A DNA stretch of 64,000 bases from JAGVSR01 sp963778225 (GTDB lineage Bacteria; Pseudomonadota; Alphaproteobacteria; Rhizobiales; Hyphomicrobiaceae): positions 248,001 to 312,000 of the forward strand of contig CAVZTR010000002.1 of assembly GCA_963778225.1 (NCBI GenBank), given 5' to 3'. Position numbers and translations under genes: made by a program. The notes beneath the pieces are model-generated. The model saw nothing but the letters and a program-made list of their open reading frames with translations. It ran no database searches and was not told where the DNA came from. Below, in pieces: positions 9,250-16,628 of this stretch. Numbering within the stretch: the stretch's first letter is position 1; every line of letters begins with the position of its first letter.

Positions 9250-9453
9250 ATGTCGACAGTTGCGCGCGTGGCGCTCGGGCTTGTCTTCGGCTACGCGCTG
9301 GGCGCGGCACTCGGCTTCGGCGCGGTGCATGCCTTCTCCGGCAACATCTACGATAAGGATCTCGAAGCCGTCATGACGGCGGCCTTCGCCACGGGTCCGC
9401 TGGGCGCTGCACTCGGCGTCGCGGCCGCGTTGTGGCTGGCGCGCAAACGGTAG
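9250..9453 (+). CDS. Small two-helix membrane protein
   Basis: A 67-residue hydrophobic protein with two transmembrane segments, roughly residues 4-29 and 45-63, both rich in Gly/Ala spaced like helix-packing motifs (GLVFGYALGAALGFGAVHAF). A short polar loop (SGNIYDKDLEA) joins them. The ATG at 9250 is preceded by GAGG with a six-base gap; the in-frame extension upstream is charged and unlikely. It converges with the gene ending at 9466. No family assigned. Confidence 0.6.
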   Translation: MSTVARVALGLVFGYALGAALGFGAVHAFSGNIYDKDLEAVMTAAFATGPLGAALGVAAALWLARKR

Positions 9454-9465
9454 GCGCGATTTCCC

Positions 9466-10164
9466 TTAGCTTACTGGCTTCTCGTTCGCCTTGCACACGG
9501 CATCGCCGATGCGCGTCAGCGCGGTGTGAAAGGGAAACGAGCGGCGGAACCAGCGGAATTCGGGTCCCGTGTCGCCGACGATTTCGAGGGTGGCGGGGCG
9601 GCCGTCCTCGGCCGGTTCGACGGTGGCGTCGATGACGTAGCTTTGCGTGTCTTTGCCGAGCGAGAGTTTGCCTTCAAAGGCGTTCTGGCGCTTTTGATCG
9701 CTGTGGGTTTTGAGTTGCATCGCCTCGGCGGCGCAGGCGTTCGCCTTGTCGACTTCGATGCCGCACCAGCCCGCCGCGCAAGGCACGATGTCGAGGACGA
9801 GTTTGCATTCGCCATTGTCACAGCGCGTGGCGTCGTTCTGGATCGCATAGGGTTGGCCGCTCCAACGACCGGCGATCGAAGGCCTGGCAACCGAAGGTCC
9901 GGCCAACGCTGCGACGGCGACCGGTTCTTTGATCGGCGCTTCGCCAGCGATCACGTTCGTCGTGGTGAGAATAGCCGCAGTGAAGCCACAGAGCGCGCCG
10001 ACGATGGCGCCTGTGATGCCAACCGCCGCGCGCCCGATGAACCTGCCCGCCCCTGCCCTTGCTGCTCCCCGCCTGACGCGCGCTTCGCGGGTCGTGACCG
10101 TGCTGGCGTTGCTGCTCTCGTCCATCGTGGCGGTGGTGGCGATCGCATCGGGTTCGGGGCTCAT
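9466..10164 (-). CDS. Membrane-anchored protein of unknown function
   Basis: Not recognised. From the ATG at 10164 (AAGGA seven bases upstream) the protein has 232 residues. A Ser/Thr/Arg-rich cytoplasmic head is followed by one helix (VGITGAIVGALCGFTAAIL, near residue 50-70) and a C-terminal extracytoplasmic domain. That domain opens with GRWSGQPYAIQND and has six cysteines, including CDNGEC and PCAAGWC, probably disulfide-bonded. Its first ~70-130 bases overlap, antiparallel, the 5' end of the DUF2306 gene on the other strand. The pattern suggests a small beta-rich periplasmic domain, but no family can be named. Confidence 0.6.
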   Translation of the reverse strand: MSPEPDAIATTATMDESSNASTVTTREARVRRGAARAGAGRFIGRAAVGITGAIVGALCGFTAAILTTTNVIAGEAPIKEPVAVAALAGPSVARPSIAGRWSGQPYAIQNDATRCDNGECKLVLDIVPCAAGWCGIEVDKANACAAEAMQLKTHSDQKRQNAFEGKLSLGKDTQSYVIDATVEPAEDGRPATLEIVGDTGPEFRWFRRSFPFHTALTRIGDAVCKANEKPVS

Positions 10165-10702
10165 CGCACTTCCTTTTGAGATGTCGCTCGTTGACCGGCG
10201 CCTGCCGGTCGTCTTTCGCATTCACATGCTGTCGTCGGCGATTGTTCTCGGTCTTCTGCCCGTGGCGATCAGCCTTCGCTTCCGCCCGCGGCTTCATCGC
10301 AGGATCGGATGGCTGTTGGGCGCTTTCGTGGTGGCCGGAGGGCTGACGGCATTGCCGGTTGCCATATTCAGCTATTCGTGGTGGCCGGCGCGGGCGGGCT
10401 TCTTTGTGCAAGGCGTCGTCTGGCTCTGGCTGTTCTATGCGGCGGTGGCGGCGATCCGGCGCGGCGACCGGGCGCGTCATGCGCATCTGATGCTCGCCAT
10501 GGCTGCGGTGACGACGGGCGCGGTTTGGTTTCGCGTGCTGACCGGGTCGGCGATCCTGTTCGATCTGCCGTTCGATCCGATCTATGCGGCCTCGGCGTGG
10601 ATCGCGTGGCTCGTTCCGCTGGTGCTCGTTGTCCGCAACGCTGAGCGGCTCGACGCCTGGGCCTTCCGGCCACCCCTCGCCTCGTCGCAGCCTATCGGCT
10701 AG
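10037..10702 (+). CDS. DUF2306-like integral membrane protein
   Basis: About 221 residues with six or seven hydrophobic segments. The conserved-looking core (RIHMLSSAIVLGLLP, LHRRIGWLLGAF, GDRARHAHLMLAMAAV) resembles DUF2306 membrane proteins. Their histidines are suspected of metal or heme binding, but their function is not established. The start is uncertain. The ATG at 10037 has no clear ribosome-binding site, and a GTG at 10094 lies just before the first helix. Either way the 5' end overlaps the 5' end of the divergent gene on the other strand. The stop is ten bases before mazG, so they may be cotranscribed. Confidence 0.65.
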   Translation: MNLPAPALAAPRLTRASRVVTVLALLLSSIVAVVAIASGSGLIALPFEMSLVDRRLPVVFRIHMLSSAIVLGLLPVAISLRFRPRLHRRIGWLLGAFVVAGGLTALPVAIFSYSWWPARAGFFVQGVVWLWLFYAAVAAIRRGDRARHAHLMLAMAAVTTGAVWFRVLTGSAILFDLPFDPIYAASAWIAWLVPLVLVVRNAERLDAWAFRPPLASSQPIG

Positions 10703-10712
10703 AACACGGGCC

Positions 10713-11627
10713 ATGACAAAACCCGACACGTCTTCCGCTGCGGGCGCGCTGCAGCGGCTTCTTGAGATCATGGCTGCTCTGCGCACGCCGGGCACCGGCT
10801 GTCCGTGGGATCTCGAACAGACGTTCGAGACGATCGCGCCCTACACGATCGAGGAAGCCTACGAGGTGGCAGATGCCATTTCACGCCGCGATCTGGCTGA
10901 TCTGAAGGATGAACTCGGCGATCTCCTCTTGCAGGTGGTCTATCACGCGCGCATCGCGGAGGAAGCGGGCGCGTTCCAGTTCGCTGACGTCGCCGAAGCG
11001 GTGAATGCCAAGATGATCCGGCGGCACCCGCATGTTTTCGGTTCTCCGGAGGAGCGCGCGGCGGGCGCACAGCCGGACTTCTGGCGGCGCATCAAGGCCG
11101 AAGAGCGCGCTGCGAAAGCGGCCGAGCGGGCGCGGCTGTCATCGCAGTCGGAGACGGTGCCCAGCGCTCATGGATCGCACCTTCTCTCAGATGTCCCGGT
11201 TGGGTTGCCGTCGCTCACGCGGGCGATCAAGTTGCAGGACAAAGCTGCGAAGGTCGGGTTCGACTGGCCGGATCTCGCGCCTGTGTTCGCCAAGATGAAG
11301 GAAGAGATCGCGGAACTCGAGGAGGTGGTTTTCTTGGTTGCCGCATCCGACTCCGCTGCCTCATCCGGCCGGCTCCCCGGAGGGGAGTCGGATGAGGCAA
11401 TTGAAGAAGAACTTGGCGACATGCTGTTCGTGATGGCGAACATCGCGCGGCATTTGAAGCTCGATCCTGAAACGGCGCTGCGCAAAGCGAACGACAAGTT
11501 CACGCGACGCTTCGCCTACATCGAACAGCGTCTCGCAACGATGGGCAAAACTCCGGATCAGTCTTCGCTCGAAGAGATGGACGCGCTTTGGGACGAGATC
11601 CGCGCTCAGGACAAACAGCGCAAATGA
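10713..11627 (+). CDS. mazG: Nucleoside triphosphate pyrophosphohydrolase MazG
   Basis: This 304-residue cytosolic enzyme hydrolyses (d)NTPs to NMP and PPi, cleaning nucleotide pools and influencing (p)ppGpp. Two tandem MazG domains are visible. The first (about residues 15-115) has CPWD and EEAYEVADAI followed by LKDELGDLLLQV. The second (about 175-290) has KVGFDWPD, EEIAELEE and EEELGDMLFVMANIARH. The Glu/Asp magnesium-binding motifs are intact in both. The second domain carries an unusual insert, around VAASDSAASSGRLPGGESD, between the two helical metal-binding motifs; it is encoded by a palindromic DNA element (separate entry). Start chosen at ATG 10713, just before the conserved LQRLLEIM. 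Confidence 0.93.
   Translation: MTKPDTSSAAGALQRLLEIMAALRTPGTGCPWDLEQTFETIAPYTIEEAYEVADAISRRDLADLKDELGDLLLQVVYHARIAEEAGAFQFADVAEAVNAKMIRRHPHVFGSPEERAAGAQPDFWRRIKAEERAAKAAERARLSSQSETVPSAHGSHLLSDVPVGLPSLTRAIKLQDKAAKVGFDWPDLAPVFAKMKEEIAELEEVVFLVAASDSAASSGRLPGGESDEAIEEELGDMLFVMANIARHLKLDPETALRKANDKFTRRFAYIEQRLATMGKTPDQSSLEEMDALWDEIRAQDKQRK
11344..11399. repeat. Compound palindromic element inside mazG
   Basis: Three nested inverted repeats overlap. CATCCGACTCC (11344-11354) pairs with GGAGTCGGATG (11384-11394). TGCCTCATCCG (11357-11367) pairs with CGGATGAGGCA (11389-11399). CTCCCC (11373-11378) and GGGGAG (11382-11387) form a tip hairpin. Together they would make a long stem-loop in DNA or RNA. 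It sits in-frame in the second MazG domain and supplies residues extra to the usual family pattern. The sequence style recalls intergenic mosaic/palindromic repeats of Rhizobiales. Confidence 0.6.
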
Positions 11628-11652
11628 TCGGTACTCGCGTGGCCGGATATTA

Positions 11653-11682
11653 GAGGCCGGCACGGCGACGCGCACCGGCCTC
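11653..11682. terminator. Inverted repeat between convergent mazG and carbonic anhydrase genes
   Basis: A perfect 8-bp stem, GAGGCCGG/CCGGCCTC, with a 14-base loop starts 25 bases after the mazG stop. There is no T-run on either side, so an intrinsic terminator role is only suggestive. Confidence 0.35.
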
Positions 11683-11713
11683 ATGATCATGGATGAAGGT
11701 CTGTGGCACGCAC

Positions 11714-12472
11714 TCACATGGCCAAAGTCGTCACCTTGCCCGTGGCGAGATCATAGACGCCGCCTGCGACCTTGAGTTTGCCGGACTTGATGAGATCCGC
11801 GATCACAGGCGAGGCTTCCGAGAGGATACCGGCCTGAATACGCACGTTCTCGCGGATCGCGGTATCGAGATCGCCTTTAGCTGCTTTCGTCGCGGGTCGC
11901 AGATGCTGATAGAGCGTGCTGATCTGTCCTGGAACGGCGGTCCCGCTCATCGTGGCCGCAACGGCCCCGCAGCTCGAATGACCAAGGACGTACAAGACTT
12001 TCGCACCCAGCACGAGGCAGCCGAACTCGAGGCTGCCGATGATCGCCGGATCGGCGACGTTGCCCGCAATGCGCGTGACGAACACATCGCCAAATCCCTG
12101 ATCGAAGATGATCTCGATCGGCACACGGCTATCCGCGCAGCCGAGGAATGCCGCGAAGGGCGCCTGCTTGGGTGCCACTTCCTTCACTCGGTTGATATCG
12201 CGGTTCGGCTCGAGCGTCTTTCCGGCGACGAAGCGCGCGTTTCCGGCTTCCAGTTTTGCGAGCGCTTCATCCGGTGTTTGTGCAGCCGCCTGCCCGGCGA
12301 AAGCGGGGCTCGCAGCGCCCACACCGACCACGCCGGCAGCCGCCGCGGCGCCGGCCCAGGCGAGCCAGGTTCGACGGTTCATGCCAGCAGCTTTTTTGGA
12401 GGCTTCAGGTGTCGAGCAGCCGCAGTCGCTGCTGGCGCAGATATGAGAAGAGGGAGACATCACGGTTCGCAT
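11714..12472 (-). CDS. Exported beta-class carbonic anhydrase
   Basis: This 252-residue protein interconverts CO2 and bicarbonate. The beta-class zinc site is intact: CADSR (Cys, Asp-Arg dyad) and GHSSCGAV (His and Cys ligands). A Tat-like leader is present from about residue 31 (MNRRTWLAWAG, then an alanine-rich core ending ASPAFA), so export to the periplasm is expected. Ahead of it, residues 1-30 contain a Cys-rich stretch (CASSDCGCS) whose native status is unsure; translation could begin at the MNRR methionine instead. GAGG precedes the first ATG by four bases. It converges with mazG and its upstream gap contains an AT-rich inverted repeat. Confidence 0.88.
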   Translation of the reverse strand: MRTVMSPSSHICASSDCGCSTPEASKKAAGMNRRTWLAWAGAAAAAGVVGVGAASPAFAGQAAAQTPDEALAKLEAGNARFVAGKTLEPNRDINRVKEVAPKQAPFAAFLGCADSRVPIEIIFDQGFGDVFVTRIAGNVADPAIIGSLEFGCLVLGAKVLYVLGHSSCGAVAATMSGTAVPGQISTLYQHLRPATKAAKGDLDTAIRENVRIQAGILSEASPVIADLIKSGKLKVAGGVYDLATGKVTTLAM

Positions 12473-12541
12473 ATGGCCTCACAGTTGGTGCTGGATTGAC
12501 GAAAGCGCCGATCCCTTAAGCCAAAGCCCGTGATGTCAAAA

Positions 12542-12562
12542 ATTGATTATTTCGCGATCAAT
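12542..12562. promoter_or_regulatory. Inverted repeat ATTGAT-N9-ATCAAT upstream of carbonic anhydrase gene
   Basis: A 6-bp inverted repeat lies in the AT-rich part of the 147-base gap between the carbonic anhydrase start and the end of the FAD monooxygenase gene. Half-sites resemble FNR half-sites, but the spacer is nine bases rather than four, so a different regulator or chance is more likely. Confidence 0.25.
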
Positions 12563-12619
12563 AATTTCCTTTCGCAATGCATCTGATGCGTCGGTTGCGC
12601 CCGCCAAACGGTAGCGATC

Positions 12620-13840
12620 TTAGCCGGCGCGTGGACTTTCAAACGCGACGTGCTCGGGCCGCACCCCGAGACCGATCAACCGCGCGGGCAACTGCGAGAG
12701 AAACGGGATCCATCTCATCGCCCGCAGAAAAAGCGGCGGCTTGAGTGGGCCGTTCGCTGCGAGTGCCGGCGCGATGATGGCGTCCTGCATCAAGAGTTGA
12801 AGGCGCTGGGTCATCTCCGTCGGCCATTCGCGGCGGGCCTGAACGGCTGCCAGATCCGTGTCCTTCAACGTGCCGGCGCGGAGCGGTGCAGCCAGCAGAT
12901 TTGCGGCGGCCACGGCATCTTGAATCGCGAGGTTCACGCCGACGCCGCCGACCGGGCTCATGGCGTGGGCGGCATCGCCGATGCAGAGAAAGCCGGGTCG
13001 CCACCACGTCTTCAGTCTGTCGACTTGCACCTTGAGCAGCTTCACGTCGTCGAGTGACGTGATCTCAGTCGCGCGGTCGGCTTCGAAGGGGAGGAGCGCG
13101 CCGACGGAGTGTTGGAACGCCGCGAGCCCCTCTTCGCGCACCTTCTCATGTGTTCCCTTCGGAATGACGAAAGCGCACTGCCAGTAGTCACCACGGTTGA
13201 GCATGATGAAGACCCGACCGCGGTCAAAGCGGCCTTGGCTTTCTGAGGTATCAGACGCATTACGCGGCAGGCGAAACCAGAGCACATCCATGGGTGCGCC
13301 CAAGTCTTGAACGTCCAGCCGCGCGTCTCTTCGCAGCACGGAGGTCCTACCATCCGCGGCCACCGTGAGATCTGCAAGGACCGTGAGGGCGCCATCGGGA
13401 CCTTCCGCCTGTACTCCGACGACGCGGTCGCCGTCTTCCACGAGCGTTTGTGCTTCGGTTCGCGTGAGCAGCGTAAAGCCCGGATAGGTGGCGCCCTTGG
13501 CGGCTAGAAAGTTCAGGAAATCCCATTGCGGCATCATCGCGATAAAGGGGGCGGCGACGGGCAGATTCGAAAAGTCGGCAACCGTCATGGGCTGGTCGCC
13601 GAACTGCGCCGTCAGGTGTCGAACCTGCTGATGCGGCAGCGCCAGGAACTCGTCGAGCCAGCCGAGTTCGTGGAGAACCTGCATCGTGGAAGGATGGATC
13701 GTGTCGCCGCGAAAATCGCGCAGGAAGTCGGCGTGCTTTTCAAGAACTGCAACGGTGAGCCCGGCGCGCGCGAGGAGCACGCCCAGCATCAGGCCGGCTG
13801 GGCCACCTCCTGCGATACAAACTTGATAGCGACGCTGCAT
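12620..13840 (-). CDS. FAD-dependent aromatic-ring-type monooxygenase
   Basis: A 406-residue class A flavoprotein monooxygenase. The FAD-binding Rossmann motif GGGPAGL lies near residue 11 and is followed by VLEKHADF. The DG motif (VAADGRTS) is near residue 163. The second FAD motif (CIGDAAHAMSPVGGVGVN) is near residue 285. The family hydroxylates aromatic or quinone substrates using NAD(P)H and O2. The closest groups by style are PHBH/UbiH-like proteins, but the substrate cannot be read from sequence. It starts nine bases after the hflX stop and is co-directional, so it may be read through from hfq-hflX. Confidence 0.85.
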   Translation of the reverse strand: MQRRYQVCIAGGGPAGLMLGVLLARAGLTVAVLEKHADFLRDFRGDTIHPSTMQVLHELGWLDEFLALPHQQVRHLTAQFGDQPMTVADFSNLPVAAPFIAMMPQWDFLNFLAAKGATYPGFTLLTRTEAQTLVEDGDRVVGVQAEGPDGALTVLADLTVAADGRTSVLRRDARLDVQDLGAPMDVLWFRLPRNASDTSESQGRFDRGRVFIMLNRGDYWQCAFVIPKGTHEKVREEGLAAFQHSVGALLPFEADRATEITSLDDVKLLKVQVDRLKTWWRPGFLCIGDAAHAMSPVGGVGVNLAIQDAVAAANLLAAPLRAGTLKDTDLAAVQARREWPTEMTQRLQLLMQDAIIAPALAANGPLKPPLFLRAMRWIPFLSQLPARLIGLGVRPEHVAFESPRAG

Positions 13841-13849
13841 GACGTCAGC

Positions 13850-15316
13850 CTATCGGTTGTCGGCGCTCTTTCTCAACTGCGCTTCAAGGCGGGCTTTGTT
13901 CTCCGGCGTCGTTCGCAGCGTCAGCCGCAAAGCGCCGGTCTCTTCGTCGGTGGTGCGGGTTAGAACGTCGGTATTCTCGTGAACCCATGCGAGGAGCCGG
14001 CCATCGTGCGCTGGGATTGCAATGTCGAGGATTGCATCGCTGGCGCCGAGGCGCGTGTCGATGGCGTCGAGAAGTTCGGGAATGCCATCTCCGGTGATGG
14101 CCGAGACGAGAGCGGGCCGGCGCTCCTGGAAGCGGGACATGTTGGTTGCTTCCTCGCGCGTGACGGGCGAGAGCAGATCGATCTTGTTCCAGACTTCGAG
14201 AATGTGGCTATGAGCCGGCACCGTGTCGATACCGAGATCGCCAAGCACGCCTTCGACATCGGCGGCCTGCGCGTCGGTCTCGGGATGCGAGATATCGCGC
14301 ACGTGCAGGATGAGATCGGCTTCGATCACTTCTTCCAGCGTGGCGCGGAAGGCTGCGACGAGCATGGTCGGCAGAGATGAGATGAAGCCCACCGTGTCGG
14401 AGAGAATGATGCGGCGGCCGCTGCGCAGCTTCACTTCGCGCATCGTCGGATCGAGCGTGGCGAACACCTGATCCTTGGCGAGCACCGCGGCGCCCGTGAC
14501 GAGATTGAAAAGCGTGGATTTGCCGGCGTTCGTGTAGCCGACGATGGCGACGATCGGATACGGCACCTTGCGGCGTCCGGCGCGATGCAGTTCGCGCGTC
14601 TTCACGACCTGGGTCAACTCGCGCTTGATCAATTCAATGCGCGCTTCGAGAATGCGGCGGTCGAGTTCGAGCTGTGCTTCGCCCGGGCCGCCGAGGAAGC
14701 CGCCGCCGCCGCGCTGGCGCTCCAAATGGGTCCAGGCGCGGACGAGACGGCCCTTCTGGTAGGTCAGGTGCGCGAGTTCGACTTGTAGCCGCCCTTCGCG
14801 GGTGCGCGCGCGGCGTCCGAAGATCTCCAGAATGAGGCCGGTGCGATCCAGCACCTTCGCGTTCCAGGCTTTCTCCAGATTGCTCTGCTGCACCGGTGTG
14901 ATGGCGTGATCGACAATCACGAGGCCGGCGCCTGTCTCCTCGACGAGAAGGCGCAGCTCCTCGACCTTGCCTTTGCCGAAAAGCGTGGAGGGACGCGGCG
15001 TGGTGATGCCAACGACGCGGGCGTCGGCAATCTCCAGATCGATCGCCTCGGCGAGCCCCGTCGCTTCCGTCAATCGGTCGGCGGGAGAATGGGTGACGAC
15101 GGGCGCGCCACGGCTGTCGCGCGCGCCATCATCCGCGTAGCTCCGCTGAAGCACTGGAACAATGACGATCGCCCTGCCCGTCGAGACCCGCAACAGCTCA
15201 TGCCCTGGCTTTTCTTGGCCGGGCTTTTCGTAGATGTCGTCGTCTGTCGTCTTATCGATGACGTATGCCGCCGGTGCTCGCGTGAAGATCGCCTCAGCCT
15301 TCGTCGCCGCCTTCAC
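13850..15316 (-). CDS. hflX: GTPase HflX
   Basis: A 488-residue ribosome-associated GTPase that splits stalled or heat-damaged 70S ribosomes. The N-terminal HflX domain (about residues 85-195) contains PSTLFGKGKVEEL and IVDHAITPVQQSNLEK. A Gly-rich coiled linker (RQRGGGGFLGGPGEAQLE) follows. The G domain starts near residue 255 with G1 GYTNAGKST, then G3 DTVG and G4 NKID. The start is a GTG inside the last 23 bases of hfq in another frame, which implies translational coupling. The first ~45 residues are poorly conserved, so the true start may be later. Confidence 0.93.
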   Translation of the reverse strand: MKAATKAEAIFTRAPAAYVIDKTTDDDIYEKPGQEKPGHELLRVSTGRAIVIVPVLQRSYADDGARDSRGAPVVTHSPADRLTEATGLAEAIDLEIADARVVGITTPRPSTLFGKGKVEELRLLVEETGAGLVIVDHAITPVQQSNLEKAWNAKVLDRTGLILEIFGRRARTREGRLQVELAHLTYQKGRLVRAWTHLERQRGGGGFLGGPGEAQLELDRRILEARIELIKRELTQVVKTRELHRAGRRKVPYPIVAIVGYTNAGKSTLFNLVTGAAVLAKDQVFATLDPTMREVKLRSGRRIILSDTVGFISSLPTMLVAAFRATLEEVIEADLILHVRDISHPETDAQAADVEGVLGDLGIDTVPAHSHILEVWNKIDLLSPVTREEATNMSRFQERRPALVSAITGDGIPELLDAIDTRLGASDAILDIAIPAHDGRLLAWVHENTDVLTRTTDEETGALRLTLRTTPENKARLEAQLRKSADNR

Positions 15317-15542
15317 CGTCCATGAGGTTCACGGGTGCGCCGGGCATGATGGTCGATATGGCATGCTTATAGACCAGCTGGGAGTGTCCGTCACGGCGTA
15401 GCAGCACGCAGAAGCTATCGAACCAGGTCACGATCCCCTGAAGCTTCACACCATTGATGAGGAAGATGGTCAGCGGGACCTTTTGCTTGCGGACATGGTT
15501 GAGAAACGTGTCCTGAAGACTTGGCGTGCGCTCGGCGGGCAT
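15294..15542 (-). CDS. hfq: RNA chaperone Hfq
   Basis: An 82-residue Sm-like protein that forms a hexameric ring and mediates sRNA-mRNA pairing. Sm1 (QDTFLNHVRKQKVPLTIFLI, with NGVKLQGIVTWFDSF) and the Sm2 signature YKHAIST are intact. The C-terminal tail is short and acidic, as is usual in alphaproteobacteria. The start is the ATG at 15542; the in-frame extension upstream to 15734 lacks Hfq features and overlaps the intergenic promoter region. It overlaps hflX by 23 bases. The roughly 200 bases between dat and hfq should hold its promoter. Confidence 0.97.
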   Translation of the reverse strand: MPAERTPSLQDTFLNHVRKQKVPLTIFLINGVKLQGIVTWFDSFCVLLRRDGHSQLVYKHAISTIMPGAPVNLMDGEGGDEG

Positions 15543-15741
15543 TTTGTTGTTCTTTCCGATTGATTTGTCGGTTCTTGTTGTTGGCACAAGCCAGTTACGG
15601 CCATGCGAGCTGGAACGATCAGCGGCCGCAATCAAGCTGTAAGCGACCGATCCGGCATAAATACCCGTTTCGTTTCGCAGTTGCAGCAAAAATGAGTTGG
15701 CATTCTGACGAGTGTCGCCGCAGTCGAGGGTCAAATGCTAT

Positions 15742-16605
15742 TCAAACTGGCGTTATTTCAGCCAAATCGTGGAATTTTTCCCGAAGGCGAAGCGTGACCG
15801 GACCCGGTTTGCCGTCCGCCACAGCCCGGCCGTCGATCTTCACAACCGGCATCACAGTGGCCGACGCAGAGGTCACGAATGCTTCTTTGGCTGCTTGAGC
15901 CTCGGCAATCGTGAATGGGCGTTGTTCGACAGGGACACCTTGAGCTTTCAAGACCTCGAGTGCGGTCGCGCGTGTGACGCCGCCCAGAAGGCGATTGTCG
16001 AGCGGGCGTGTCAGGACAAACCCATCCGGACGAACGATCCAGGCGTTGCTCGATGCGCCTTCCGTGACGAACCCTCCTTCATCGACGAACCAGGCTTCCT
16101 GGGCACCGGCCGTGCGGGCGGTCTCCTTGGCGAGCGCTGCGGGCAGCAGCATCACTGTTTTCAAATCGCAGCGACCCCACCGATGATCGGGCACGCTTTT
16201 GACAGCGATCCCGTGTCTTGCTTTCGCGGCCACCTTGGCAGGATCGATGGAGCGCGCGACAGCGACGATCGTCGGTTCGGTGTCGGGGCCCGGAAAGAGG
16301 AAATCACGCGGTGCCTGACCGCGCGTGACCTGGAGATAGACGATGCCGTCGCGAACGCGATTGCGGCGGACCACCTGGCCTAGCACGTGGCGCAACGCAG
16401 GTTCCGCCATCGGGAACGCAATCTTCAATTCGGAGAGTGAACGGGCCAAGCGCGCGAGATGGCGGGTTGTATCGATCAGCGCGCCGTTCTTGACTTCGCA
16501 GACCTCATAGACGCTGTCGGCGAATTGAAAGCCGCGGTCTTCCACATGCACGCCGGCTTCAGCGTAGGGCAGGTAGCGGCCGTTGACGTAGACGATGCGG
16601 GCCAT
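15742..16605 (-). CDS. dat: D-amino-acid aminotransferase (class IV PLP enzyme)
   Basis: A 287-residue branched-chain/D-alanine-type aminotransferase of PLP fold type IV. EDRGFQFADSVYEV near residue 22 and DLKTVMLLP near 145, with the likely PLP-binding lysine, are typical of D-amino-acid aminotransferases, as is GGVTRATALEV near residue 212. It supplies D-glutamate/D-alanine for peptidoglycan or catabolises D-amino acids. It sits between trkA and hfq, a conserved placement in Rhizobiales. Confidence 0.88.
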   Translation of the reverse strand: MARIVYVNGRYLPYAEAGVHVEDRGFQFADSVYEVCEVKNGALIDTTRHLARLARSLSELKIAFPMAEPALRHVLGQVVRRNRVRDGIVYLQVTRGQAPRDFLFPGPDTEPTIVAVARSIDPAKVAAKARHGIAVKSVPDHRWGRCDLKTVMLLPAALAKETARTAGAQEAWFVDEGGFVTEGASSNAWIVRPDGFVLTRPLDNRLLGGVTRATALEVLKAQGVPVEQRPFTIAEAQAAKEAFVTSASATVMPVVKIDGRAVADGKPGPVTLRLREKFHDLAEITPV

Positions 16606-16628
16606 GGTGCGAGGTCCGATGGTTCAGA

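Noticed and set aside
12542..12562. Possible FNR box upstream of carbonic anhydrase
   Set aside because: Half-sites are TTGAT and ATCAA but nine bases apart instead of four, so it does not fit the FNR consensus.
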